Of a stretch of DNA of 64,000 nt, positions 42,253 to 50,561 are shown one piece after another (the stretch's first letter is position 1; each line of letters begins with the position of its first letter). Under the pieces are notes generated by a model. It had not been told where the DNA came from. It saw only the letters and a list, made by a program, of their open reading frames with translations, and ran no database searches. A program made the position numbers and the translations under genes. The stretch spans positions 17,538-81,537 of the forward strand of contig NZ_JAFWOM010000168.1 in NCBI RefSeq assembly GCF_017545445.1, given 5' to 3'. Source of the stretch: Fibrobacter sp. Its GTDB lineage: Bacteria; Fibrobacterota; Fibrobacteria; Fibrobacterales; Fibrobacteraceae.

Positions 42253-43722
42253 ATGAAACTTTATGTGGTACAGATGAAAATTTTGCCGGGGAATGTCTCG
42301 GCGAATATGCAAACGATGAAAGCTGCTTTTGACCGTGCGAAGGCTGCCGAAGTGGATTGCGTTGTTTTTCCACGATATGCTTTGACTGGACCGAGTAATA
42401 AGTCCCTCCCTGTGGATTGGGCCGAAATTCGTAAATACGCGGGCACGATGCCGTTCTTTTTGAGCGGGGATGCTCTTGACGATACTCCGCTTTTGGGAAT
42501 TGCCCATGTGACGCATGGCAATGATTTTTATGCTGTCGGTCGTCGCGAAGAAGAAAACAAGGAATTTTCACGTGTGGCATTGGATAGCGCGATGCCCATT
42601 GTCTGCGTGAACGGAGTGGGGACTGACAACACCGGTAAGAACATTTATGCACTTTCTGGCGGAAGCCGTGTCTTTGACTGCGATGGCCGCGTTGTTTTTG
42701 AAATGCCGCTGTTTAGCGAAGCTGAAGCGGTCGTAGAGTTTACGGAAGGCGAGGTCTTGGTTCACTCGGAATTTACGAAGCCCTATAAAAATGAAATCGC
42801 CGAGATTCATGATGCGCTTGTGTTCATGATTCGCGAAAACTTGAACATGTTCCACATCAAGCGCATGGTGATTGGTGCAAGCGGCGGCATTGACAGTGCT
42901 GTTTCTGCTGTACTTTATTCGAGAGCGATTGGACCTGAAAATGTTTTCCTTGTAAACATGCCGACGCGTTTCAATTCGGATACGACGAAAAATGCGGCTC
43001 GTGATCTCGCGGAAAACTTGGGCACGCCGTACATGGTCGCTCCGATTTCTGATATCATCGAGTCTGTATGCCATACGCTGGAAAATTGCTCTTTTGTGCG
43101 TAACGATACGGTGATGAAGGTCGCTGGAATCAACCATGAAAATTTACAGGCGAGAACTCGTTCTGCATCCATCCTTTCGACGGTTGCTTCCGTGGTAGGG
43201 GCTGGAGTGACTTGCAACGGCAACAAGAGCGAAGCGATGGTGGGCTATTGTACGTTGTACGGCGACACCTGCGGCGTGATGTGCGCATTGGGCGACTTGT
43301 GGAAAACGCAGGTTTATGCTCTTGCGCGTTACATCAATCGCGACAAGGAAATAATTCCGTCGGCATCGATTAACATCCCAGCAAGTGCAGAACTCTCTGA
43401 TGCGATGAACGTCGATGAAGGCAAGGGCGATCCGATCCTTTATCCGTATCACGATAAGTTGTTTGCGATGTGGGTCGAAAAGGGTGCAAGCCTTGAGCAA
43501 ACGGAAAAGCTGTTGATGGACGGAACGCTTTGTGAAACGCTTGGCGTTGACGCTGCTTATTTCAAAAAGCAATTGCCGACGGTCGAGGCTGCGCTAGAAG
43601 ACATGCGGCATTGGTACCGCCGGTTCAAGGGGCTTGCGTTGGCAAAGCGTATCCAATTCCCGCCGATTCTGTCTTTAAGCGGGCATGCATTCGGTGGTGA
43701 ATATCACGAAAGCCAAGTGTAA
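42253..43722 (+). CDS. nadE: NAD+ synthetase with degenerate glutaminase domain
   Basis: Amidates deamido-NAD to NAD+. The synthetase domain (about 185-489) is intact: VIGASGGIDSAVSAVL (PP-loop, about 206-221), KNAARDLAENLG, RTRSASILSTVAS, GNKSEAMVGYCTLYGDTCG, SGHAFGGEYHESQV. The N-terminal nitrilase-like domain is short (about 185 residues against the usual 270 or so) and has lost its catalytic residues. The conserved FPELALTGY region reads FPRYALTG, so Arg replaces the catalytic Glu, and no ICEDxW cysteine motif is present. It still has YALSGGSRVFDCDG. The enzyme should therefore depend on free ammonia or a separate glutaminase. This is an inference from motifs. No clear Shine-Dalgarno is needed to place ATG 42253. 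Confidence 0.86.
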   Translation: MKLYVVQMKILPGNVSANMQTMKAAFDRAKAAEVDCVVFPRYALTGPSNKSLPVDWAEIRKYAGTMPFFLSGDALDDTPLLGIAHVTHGNDFYAVGRREEENKEFSRVALDSAMPIVCVNGVGTDNTGKNIYALSGGSRVFDCDGRVVFEMPLFSEAEAVVEFTEGEVLVHSEFTKPYKNEIAEIHDALVFMIRENLNMFHIKRMVIGASGGIDSAVSAVLYSRAIGPENVFLVNMPTRFNSDTTKNAARDLAENLGTPYMVAPISDIIESVCHTLENCSFVRNDTVMKVAGINHENLQARTRSASILSTVASVVGAGVTCNGNKSEAMVGYCTLYGDTCGVMCALGDLWKTQVYALARYINRDKEIIPSASINIPASAELSDAMNVDEGKGDPILYPYHDKLFAMWVEKGASLEQTEKLLMDGTLCETLGVDAAYFKKQLPTVEAALEDMRHWYRRFKGLALAKRIQFPPILSLSGHAFGGEYHESQV

Positions 43723-43773
43723 TAAGCGGCGTCTCTGCGACTCTGTACGCTTTCTTGAACAAGAAGATTTACG

Positions 43774-43804
43774 AACCAAGGAGCTTTCGTTCCTTGGTTT
43801 TTGT
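43774..43804 (+). terminator. Terminator of nadE
   Basis: Stem AACCAAGGA (43774-43782) / TCCTTGGTT (43791-43799), 8-nt loop, followed by TTTTG. Confidence 0.85.
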
Positions 43805-43820
43805 TTGTAGATGCAAAATA

Positions 43821-43850
43821 AAAAAAGACCGCTTTTTAAAAGCGGTCTAA
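43821..43850 (-). terminator. Terminator of rpoZ
   Basis: Near-perfect inverted repeat AGACCGCTTTT / AAAAGCGGTCT (43826-43848); the minus strand continues in TTTTTTATTTT. Confidence 0.85.
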
Positions 43851-43871
43851 AAATTCGTGTTTTAACGAGGA

Positions 43872-44186
43872 TTAGAAAGCGTCTGCTGCGGATTCGCTAG
43901 CTTCTGCAATAACTTCAGCACTCGGAGCCACTTCAGCAGCAGCGGCCTTCACTACATCAGCAGTGATATCGTTAGTACCTTTTTCGACCATCTTGAGCTT
44001 GTGTTCCTTAAAACGGTTCATAGCGATAGTCGTCGGCTTCTGTGTAAGTTGGATATAACCCTGCTTGGACTGATTGTTAATGAAGCGAGCTTCGTGAGCC
44101 ATCATAACGACAGCACGGAAAACCGAGCCTTGGCATTCTTCACTAGCATAGATATCATCAAGATAAACTCTTTGAGATTCAGCCAT
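43872..44186 (-). CDS. rpoZ: RNA polymerase omega subunit (RpoZ-like)
   Basis: A 104-residue protein resembling the omega subunit, which helps fold and hold the beta' subunit. The core SVFRAVVMMAHEARFINNQS...IQLTQKPTTIAMNRF fits the helix-turn-helix fold with an ARxxN segment and a following helix. The C-terminus is Ala/Glu-rich (VKAAAAEVAPSAEVIAEASE) and probably disordered. ATG 44186 is chosen as GAGGT lies 8 nt upstream; the frame extends through the upstream tRNA-Ser gene, which cannot be coding. The tRNA ends 24 nt before this ATG, so both are transcribed from the consensus promoter ahead of the tRNA. Confidence 0.65.
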   Translation of the reverse strand: MAESQRVYLDDIYASEECQGSVFRAVVMMAHEARFINNQSKQGYIQLTQKPTTIAMNRFKEHKLKMVEKGTNDITADVVKAAAAEVAPSAEVIAEASESAADAF

Positions 44187-44209
44187 TTGGGTACCTCGAA
44201 AAATTTTAG

Positions 44210-44294
44210 AAGAGGGAGAGGGATTCGAACCCTCGTTACCGTAAGGTAAACACGCTTTCCAAGCGTGCGCCTTCAACCACTCGGCCATCCCTCC
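44210..44294 (-). tRNA. tRNA-Ser (anticodon GGA) with unusual 3' end
   Basis: Minus strand: acceptor GGAGGGA/TCCCTCT, anticodon stem CACGC/GCGTG with loop TTGGAAA (GGA, reads UCC), type II variable arm TTACC-TTAC-GGTAA and T arm GAGGG-TTCGAAT-CCCTC. The first pair is G1-U72 and position 73 is U, where serine tRNAs normally have G1-C72 and G73. No CCA is encoded. Confidence 0.9.
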
Positions 44295-44310
44295 ATTAGG
44301 ATGTGCGCCA

Positions 44311-44339
44311 ATTATAACTAATTATTTTTGCTTTGTCAA
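44311..44339 (-). promoter_or_regulatory. Consensus sigma70 promoter of tRNA-Ser(GGA)-rpoZ
   Basis: Minus strand TTGACA (44339-44334), exactly 17 bp, TATAAT (44316-44311): a perfect match at both boxes, 16 bp before the tRNA. Confidence 0.9.
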
Positions 44340-44385
44340 GGGATGTTGTTGAAATTTTCAAAAAAAATCATTTTTTTTGAAAATT

Positions 44386-44533
44386 TAGTGGTTGGTAAAC
44401 AGTGGTTAGTAAACAGGATGTTTTAAGTGGGTTAGTATGTTGTGGCTTGGCCTTTAGGCCGTAAACAGGAATGTAAAAGGAACGCTCTTATTGCAATCCT
44501 AACCACTAACCACCAACCACTAATCACTATTTA
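44386..44533. repeat. TAGTGGT-type heptamer arrays
   Basis: 44,386-44,420 reads TAGTGGT, TGGTAAA, (C)AGTGGT, TAGTAAA on plus; 44,497-44,533 reads TAGTGAT, TAGTGGT, TGGTGGT, TAGTGGT, TAGGATT on minus, directly behind the TAA stop of the M3 peptidase. The DNA between has no gene. Confidence 0.8.
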
Positions 44534-46225
44534 CAGCTTGCTCAGCTCATCCCACACGACTTGCATCAGGGGTTCCAGCGTCTTGGGCGTGAAATCGAAC
44601 TTGATATTGGCCGTGGCGAAGAGCTCTGGAATCGGACGGCTGCTGCCGAGGCTTTCGGCCTTGAACAAGTCGTCAATCGCCTTTTGCGGATCCTTCTTGA
44701 AGTTTGCCCAGACCTGCAGTGCTCCAATTTGTGCGATGCCGTATTCAATATAATAGAACGGACATTCGAACAAATGAAGCTGTTTTTGCCACAAGTTGCG
44801 GCGGACGGCTTCAAGTCCGCTGTAATCGACTCCGGCATCGTAGCGGTCCATGATTTCACTCCAGATATCGCTGCGGTCTTCGGCGGTATGCTCTGGAAAG
44901 TTGTACAGGCGATGCTGGAAACTGTCGATGCTTGCCACCCACGGGAATAGCCAAATCACGTCGGCAAGTTCGCCTTCGGTGCTGCGGACAATCGCATCAT
45001 GATCATCACCGTAGAACGGCTTCAAGTTTGACATGCCGATGAGTTCCATGCTCATGCTTGCGACTTCGGCAAATTCTGCCGGCACGTCGCGGTAAGCGAA
45101 AATAGGCTGCTTTGCTAGTGCAAACTGGTGGAACGAATGGCCTGATTCATGCAACAGCGTGTAAATGTCGCGGTCCGTCTTGGCGGAATTCATGAAGATG
45201 AAGGGGAGGCGGCTCTCGTCAAAACCGATTTGATAACCGCCCGGAGCCTTTCCAAGTCTGCTGTCTGGGTCAATCAGCTTTTTCGCCTGCATTTCGCGGG
45301 CCCACTTGCCTGCTTGCGAATGGATGCTCTCGAAAATGCTATCGACTTTTTCGATGAGTTCTTCGCCGCTTTGGTACGGTGTGAGTGGCGGCCTGCTAAG
45401 CGGATCGACGTCCAAGTCCCATGGGCGCAAGCGTTCAAGTCCCATCTTCTTTGCTCGACGCTTGTACATTTCCTTCTGCAGCGGGAGCACAAGCTTCTCG
45501 ATGCTTTCGTGGAACGCTTCGCAGTCGGCTGGGGTGTAGTCAAAACGATGCTTTGCAAGGAAGATGTAGTCTATGAAATCCTTGCAATGTGCATTCTTGG
45601 CAATTTGCTTGCGAATTTTAAATAACTTGTCGTATGATTCGTCAAGTGCAACTTTGTCCTGAAGACGGCGTTCCCACATGGCGCGCCAAGCGCGTTCGCG
45701 GAGGTCGCGGTCGGTCTTTTCCATGTAGGCGGCGAGCTGCTGCATGGTCTTGACTTCGCCATCGAATTTGACGCTCATGCCACCTGTAATTTTCTGGTAG
45801 GCTTGAACGGCTTTATTCTCTTCGGTTTCAAGCGGAATGTTGTCCGGGGAGAACAAGTCCAGCGAAACCTGCACGCCTTTAAGCCATTCGCCAAATTCGC
45901 CTTTGAGGGCATCTTTGGACGGATGTGCCATCAGCTTGCGGTTCAGCTTGTCGTCGTATTCAATCATCAACGGCTGGATGTTTTCTACAAAATCCGAATA
46001 GGCCTTGGCGGCTTTCTCGTCGCGGGTGTCGCATGTCATTGCCACGTAACGCCTGCTGCTCACTTCGCCAAGGACAGATTCCAGTTCGCTCCAGTCCATC
46101 ACCCATTTGCGGAGTTTATCCGCATTTACGGGAATGTCTCGTTGCAGGAGCGAACGGTACAGTTTCGAAATTTCTTTTTCATCATCCGGATTCAAATTCT
46201 CCGGAACAAAGTTGCGTTTTACCAT
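44531..46225 (-). CDS. M3-family oligoendopeptidase (PepF type)
   Basis: A cytoplasmic zinc metallopeptidase that degrades oligopeptides (564 aa). The zinc site is LLHESGHSFHQFA (HExxH, about residue 362), with the third ligand Glu in VPAEFAEVASMSMELIGM about 28 residues on. Helical N-terminal lobe: KLYRSLLQRDIPVNADKLRKW, YQKITGGMSVKFDGE, WERRLQD. C-terminal Tyr/His substrate motifs: FPEHTAEDRSDIW, DRYDAGVDYSGLEAV, FYYIEYGIAQIGALQVW. Length and motifs fit the PepF/oligoendopeptidase F branch. It stands alone on the minus strand. Confidence 0.9.
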   Translation of the reverse strand: MVKRNFVPENLNPDDEKEISKLYRSLLQRDIPVNADKLRKWVMDWSELESVLGEVSSRRYVAMTCDTRDEKAAKAYSDFVENIQPLMIEYDDKLNRKLMAHPSKDALKGEFGEWLKGVQVSLDLFSPDNIPLETEENKAVQAYQKITGGMSVKFDGEVKTMQQLAAYMEKTDRDLRERAWRAMWERRLQDKVALDESYDKLFKIRKQIAKNAHCKDFIDYIFLAKHRFDYTPADCEAFHESIEKLVLPLQKEMYKRRAKKMGLERLRPWDLDVDPLSRPPLTPYQSGEELIEKVDSIFESIHSQAGKWAREMQAKKLIDPDSRLGKAPGGYQIGFDESRLPFIFMNSAKTDRDIYTLLHESGHSFHQFALAKQPIFAYRDVPAEFAEVASMSMELIGMSNLKPFYGDDHDAIVRSTEGELADVIWLFPWVASIDSFQHRLYNFPEHTAEDRSDIWSEIMDRYDAGVDYSGLEAVRRNLWQKQLHLFECPFYYIEYGIAQIGALQVWANFKKDPQKAIDDLFKAESLGSSRPIPELFATANIKFDFTPKTLEPLMQVVWDELSKL

Positions 46226-46245
46226 GTTTTTATTTTGTCACGTCT

Positions 46246-46935
46246 TTATAAATTCAGAAGTTTACCCAGTTTGCCAATCCAGTCGTTTACAAGCATCTTC
46301 AAGAGCTTGTCACGGATGATGTCTTCAAGTTTCTTGACATCTTCTGGTGTAACTTCTTTCGTGATGCTGAAATCCTGCGAAACAGATTTTCCGCCAGCAG
46401 TGAGGGAGACGTCGATAAATCCTGCAATGCCGTATTTTCTGACTTCGTTGAGCTTAAATACGCGCATGTCGAGCGGGAATGCTGCATTCAGGTGCATATC
46501 GTTGTCGCCCGGAGCAAGTCGGAGTGAATCCTTGAGTGTCAGCGGAAGTGTAATCAGCGTATCGAACTTCAACTCAATTTTTAGTTGGTTGATCCAAAGC
46601 GTATCCTGCGTCTTGTTATGGGCATTCAAGAATACGTCAAAGTTGGCGTGACCGAGTTCCGTCGTGATAACGCCTTGAGACAAGTTCTTCACTAGCTTTA
46701 CTGCATCGGGGTTCGGGATGAATCCCTTGAGTCCATTCTGGACAAGATCCATAATTGCCGGATCGATTTCGATGGAATCATAGGTGAGGTCCTTGTATTC
46801 CATTTTCGTTTGGATGATAATCTTTGCCGCTTGAAGTTTTTGCAGCATAGCACATCCGCTAAGGGCCGTCAGCACAACAAGGAACAAGCCTACGAGGGCG
46901 ACGGGGAAAGTGAAGCGTGAGAATTTTGTTTTCAT
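46246..46935 (-). CDS. Lipoprotein with LEA14-like domain
   Basis: A 229-residue lipoprotein. Signal with lipobox LSGC (Cys about 28). The mature domain is a beta-sandwich of LEA14/WHy type: ITTELGHANFDVFLNAHNKTQDTLWINQLKIELKFDTLITLPLTLKDSLRLAPGDNDMHL is written here only as its landmarks NFDVFLNAHNKT and SLRLAPGDND. A charged helical tail follows. ATG 46935 is used because AGGAG lies 6 nt upstream on the minus strand. Only a structural similarity is claimed; function is unknown. Confidence 0.68.
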   Translation of the reverse strand: MKTKFSRFTFPVALVGLFLVVLTALSGCAMLQKLQAAKIIIQTKMEYKDLTYDSIEIDPAIMDLVQNGLKGFIPNPDAVKLVKNLSQGVITTELGHANFDVFLNAHNKTQDTLWINQLKIELKFDTLITLPLTLKDSLRLAPGDNDMHLNAAFPLDMRVFKLNEVRKYGIAGFIDVSLTAGGKSVSQDFSITKEVTPEDVKKLEDIIRDKLLKMLVNDWIGKLGKLLNL

Positions 46936-46977
46936 TATATCTCCTTTGTCTTTCAAGCTTTATTATAAAAAAATATT

Positions 46978-49548
46978 TTATCCCGGTCTGCTCATTCTGA
47001 ATTCCATAAGCGTTTGAATTAGCTTTTGGTCATCAATCGGCTTAGCCAAATGGCCATCCATGCCTGCCGCAAGTGCATTTTTCTTGTCTTCTTCGAATGC
47101 ATTTGCCGTCATTGCGACAATCGGAATATTCGACTTTCTGGGGTCCGGCAGGCCGCGTATCTCTCTCGTCGCTTCGTAGCCGTTCATGCGAGGCATTTGG
47201 ACGTCCATGAGAACAAGTTCATATTCGTTGGGGGAGGCTTCTGCAATTTTTTTGACTGCTATGTCGCCATCGCTTGCCGTTTCGACGATAATGCCTTTTT
47301 CTGTTAGGAGTTCTTCGGCGATTTCTCGGTTCATTTCGTTATCGTCAACAAGCAGAACCTTCATGCCTTTGAGCGAAATAGCTGTAGATTTCTTTTGTTC
47401 TAATATGGGGGACTTGAATTCGTTACACCACCTCATCGGGATGAATACCGTAATTTTTGTTCCTTTGTTTTGTTCAGATTCGATTTCGATGGAACCACCC
47501 ATGATGTCCGTTAGCTTTTTGACAATCGTCATGCCAAGGCCAGTTCCTTGAATTTGACTTACGGTGGATGTCCTTTCTCGGGCAAATTCGTCAAAAATAT
47601 GCTTTTGAAATTCGGGACTCATGCCGATTCCCGTATCTTCGACGGTCAATGCGTAAAGACTGTAATCCTCGCGATCGTAGGGGTATTCGTTAAAGGTGCA
47701 GGTAATCGATCCATTCTCGTCTGTATATTTGATGGCATTTCCGATGATGTTTGCTGCAATCTGGTTTACGCGGTCGCTGTCGGTATAGACAAATTTATGT
47801 TCCACGTTTGAAATCGTAGCTACAAACGTCAGTCCCTTGGATTCCGCATGGGAACCGTAGGTCGTCGATAAAGCCATGATGAGTTTTTCAAGATCGCATT
47901 TGCGTTCGCTGAGAATAATCTTTCCAGATTCGATGCGGGACATTTCGAGAACCTGATTCACAAGCGACAGAAGCTGGTGTCCGGCGATATCTATTTTGTC
48001 TAGATATTTTTGGACCATTTCAGGTTTGTTGATGTGTTTCTTGGCCATGGCGGTAAAGCCTGTCACCGCGTTCATCGGGGTACGGATGTCATGCGACATG
48101 TTGAAAAGGAACGTCGTCTTTGCGTTGTTGGCATTGCGTGCTTCTGTCAAAGCGTGCGACAGTCTGCGGTTCGCTTCGATTTCTTTTGACTTTTCTGTCG
48201 TGATGTTGCGGAAAAAGATGATGCCTTTTTGGACTACATTCTTTTTGACTTCGACCGGGATGTAGGTCAATGTAATGTATTGAGTTTCTCCCATGGGGCC
48301 TGGGCCACGGAACATGATGGATTGAATCCCTTTTCCGACTTTACGGCCCATGATGACTTCTTCAAAGAAATATTTGAAATCTTGGCCGTTTTGCAGGTCG
48401 TCCAGATTCTTGATAAATCCTTTTTCCATGTCTCCTATTTTCCCTTGTTTGGGAATCGGCAACGGTATGGACGAGAAGTCTTCAAAAGTTCCTTTTTCTG
48501 CATCGACTAAGACCATGGCTTTAGCTATCGTATTCTCTGCTTTGGCAATGTAGCTTGCCATTTTATTTTGACGTGATTCGCTACGCATCATCAGGAACTG
48601 GACGAATACAAGGTAAATTATGTAGCTGAAAAAGATGGCAATGAGCAGGAACTGCAATGTGCGGCCTGCTTTGATTCCCATGGAATAAAGGCTTTGCGCG
48701 GCCTCTGATGGAAATATTGCATAAATGCTCAACGGGACCATGTGAAGCGGTGCCATGTAACCTTGGATGTTTTCGATAGATCCGTTGAATTTGAAATTGG
48801 TGGGCGAGAGCGTCGTGTAGGCATCAATGATTTTGTTTCTGTTCTCGGTATCGAACATCGAAGTATAGAGGATGCTTTTAAAGTTATCCCTGAACTGACC
48901 TTGGAGCGCGGTTTGCTTTAGGTCTAGTGAAATAAGGGGGATGACGTTTCTGCCTTCCGTGTTCACGATGCCAGCGGATGCGTTGGCTCCATAAACTTTG
49001 TATTCCAACATTCTTTTGATGGAGTTCTCGTCGAAAGAGGAACTCAGCACGCCGACGACTTCACCTTCGAGCATGATGGGGGCGTAAAAGACGATGAACG
49101 CCATGTCGTTTTTGGAGGGCATGACGATGAAAATGCCGCTGTTTCCCTTCATGCCGTCTGTAAAGTACCACATGTTGCCGGAGTAAATTTTTTCACCGAA
49201 CGTAGTCTGCGCGTAGCCCATTTTATCCGTAAATCGCAGATGGTCGAACTGCACCATTTTTTCGAGTTCCGCAAGATAGACTGCGTTTAATTGACCGTCT
49301 TGGACATCTCTTGAACTTAGTTTCGCTATGGCTTCGATAGACTTTAATGAGTTTGAAAAAATATTGTCGAGCTTGATGGCCATAGCGTGGGTTATATCCT
49401 TGATATAATCCTTGTTGCGCAATATGACCGCGTTTTTATCTTCGTTTTGGAAAGCTGTAAAAGCTTCTATGATAAAATAAATGACAAGAATCAACGGAGC
49501 GAATCTTATGATGGAGTACTTTAAACGTATGTTCTTGTTTTTTACCAT
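46978..49548 (-). CDS. Hybrid sensor histidine kinase with C-terminal receiver
   Basis: A membrane sensor kinase (856 aa). Helix 1 at about 10-30, an extracytoplasmic dCache-like domain (about 35-290; GYAQTTFGEKIYSGNMWYF, GIFIVMPSKNDMAFIVFYAP), helix 2 at about 293-317, a PAS-like segment (about 330-465), then HisKA with FLFNMSHDIRTPMNAV (His about 485), HATPase with NIIGNAIKYTDENG, DTGIGM and GTGLGMTIVKKL, and a receiver with LLVDDNEMNRE, LMDVQMPRMNGYEA (Asp about 782) and a Lys in HLAKPID. All catalytic residues are present. No cognate response regulator is adjacent. It is divergent from the PadR gene. Confidence 0.92.
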   Translation of the reverse strand: MVKNKNIRLKYSIIRFAPLILVIYFIIEAFTAFQNEDKNAVILRNKDYIKDITHAMAIKLDNIFSNSLKSIEAIAKLSSRDVQDGQLNAVYLAELEKMVQFDHLRFTDKMGYAQTTFGEKIYSGNMWYFTDGMKGNSGIFIVMPSKNDMAFIVFYAPIMLEGEVVGVLSSSFDENSIKRMLEYKVYGANASAGIVNTEGRNVIPLISLDLKQTALQGQFRDNFKSILYTSMFDTENRNKIIDAYTTLSPTNFKFNGSIENIQGYMAPLHMVPLSIYAIFPSEAAQSLYSMGIKAGRTLQFLLIAIFFSYIIYLVFVQFLMMRSESRQNKMASYIAKAENTIAKAMVLVDAEKGTFEDFSSIPLPIPKQGKIGDMEKGFIKNLDDLQNGQDFKYFFEEVIMGRKVGKGIQSIMFRGPGPMGETQYITLTYIPVEVKKNVVQKGIIFFRNITTEKSKEIEANRRLSHALTEARNANNAKTTFLFNMSHDIRTPMNAVTGFTAMAKKHINKPEMVQKYLDKIDIAGHQLLSLVNQVLEMSRIESGKIILSERKCDLEKLIMALSTTYGSHAESKGLTFVATISNVEHKFVYTDSDRVNQIAANIIGNAIKYTDENGSITCTFNEYPYDREDYSLYALTVEDTGIGMSPEFQKHIFDEFARERTSTVSQIQGTGLGMTIVKKLTDIMGGSIEIESEQNKGTKITVFIPMRWCNEFKSPILEQKKSTAISLKGMKVLLVDDNEMNREIAEELLTEKGIIVETASDGDIAVKKIAEASPNEYELVLMDVQMPRMNGYEATREIRGLPDPRKSNIPIVAMTANAFEEDKKNALAAGMDGHLAKPIDDQKLIQTLMEFRMSRPG

Positions 49549-49739
49549 TTGTTGCTCAGTTTTGTTGCGGGCGGATTTTTCATTATATTTTTCTTAATAT
49601 AAATATAAACTTTTATTGGAGCGAAATTATTTTTTGAATAGAAAAGAGATGTTTTGTGATGTAACGCATTTTTTAAGTTTTTTTGGGAAAATGGGTATTC
49701 TTTTTGTTGGAAAATAATGTAGTTTTTTTGCTGAACTAA

Positions 49740-49756
49740 TATTCCAAGTTGGAATA
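49740..49756 (+). promoter_or_regulatory. Predicted PadR operator
   Basis: Perfect palindrome TATTCCAA-G-TTGGAATA, 8-bp arms with a 1-bp centre, 19 bp before the padR-type ATG. The position suits autorepression; it could also affect the divergent kinase gene. Confidence 0.6.
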
Positions 49757-49775
49757 ATCAAATTAAAGGTGTTTA

Positions 49776-50372
49776 ATGAATCGTTACGATCTTGTATTGC
49801 TTGGACTTATTTTGGAGCATGAGCGGAGCGGCTATGATATTATTACGGAAATCCGCGACCGTGAACTCGACCGCTGGGCGAAGATTAGTACTTCGACAGT
49901 GTATAATCGGCTGATTACGCTGGAAAAGAACGAATGTATCGTAGGACATGCGGAACGCGATGGAAACCGTCCGGAGCGCATGGTGTTCAATATTACAGAT
50001 AAAGGTAGAGAAGTGCTTCGCAAGGAAGTGCTCAAGCATTTGACCGGATTCAACGATGATCCGCGGACGCTTGGCTTCGCTTTCCTCTTTGGTGCCGATA
50101 ATAAGGAAGTCATTCGAACGCTCGAAGTGCATGAACGTAGGCTGGTTCAGGAAATTGAGAATCTGGAAAAGATGATTGCTGAGGAACCTCGCCCGACGCT
50201 TTATCCGGACGGTCCGTTCCTCAACTGCATGAGCCGCGACCACATTCTTGTGGAACTCAAGTATGTGCGAGCTGCTATCGGCATCTTGCGCGACCCGGTC
50301 CGCAGCAAGAAACTTGGCGGATACTTCTATATCAATTTCGGTAACCGCGATTTCGAAAAGTTTGATGAGTAG
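49776..50372 (+). CDS. PadR-family transcriptional regulator
   Basis: A 198-residue winged-helix regulator. The N-terminal PadR domain is clear: VLLGLILEHERSGYDIITEIRD, WAKISTSTVYNRLITLEKNECIVGHAERDGNRPERMVFNITDKG (landmarks STVYNRLITLE and FNITDKGRE). A C-terminal helical dimerisation domain follows (HERRLVQEIENLEKMIAEE, HILVELKYVRAAIGILR). The palindrome at 49,740 is a likely binding site. Ligand is unknown. The stop TAG starts a heptamer array. Confidence 0.88.
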   Translation: MNRYDLVLLGLILEHERSGYDIITEIRDRELDRWAKISTSTVYNRLITLEKNECIVGHAERDGNRPERMVFNITDKGREVLRKEVLKHLTGFNDDPRTLGFAFLFGADNKEVIRTLEVHERRLVQEIENLEKMIAEEPRPTLYPDGPFLNCMSRDHILVELKYVRAAIGILRDPVRSKKLGGYFYINFGNRDFEKFDE

Positions 50373-50530
50373 TTTTTAGTAGACAGTAGACGGTAGGAAG
50401 TAGACAGTTTTTTTGTCTTTTCGCTTCCTACTTCCTACTTCCTACTTCCTACTATTTCTAAATTTACCTCGCAAAAGTTTTAACGGTTTTTGATGATGGT
50501 TACTAACCATTAATCACCAACCACTAATCA
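50371..50530. repeat. Convergent heptamer arrays behind padR
   Basis: 50,377-50,408 has TAGTAGACAG, TAGACGG, TAGGAAG, TAGACAG; 50,424-50,456 has the inverse CTACTTC x4, so the two can pair as a hairpin over a T-rich loop. 50,499-50,530 carries CTAACCA, TTAATCA, CCAACCA, CTAATCA. Confidence 0.75.
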
Positions 50531-50561
50531 TTTTTTACACCCCCTCTCTAACGGAGATAAA

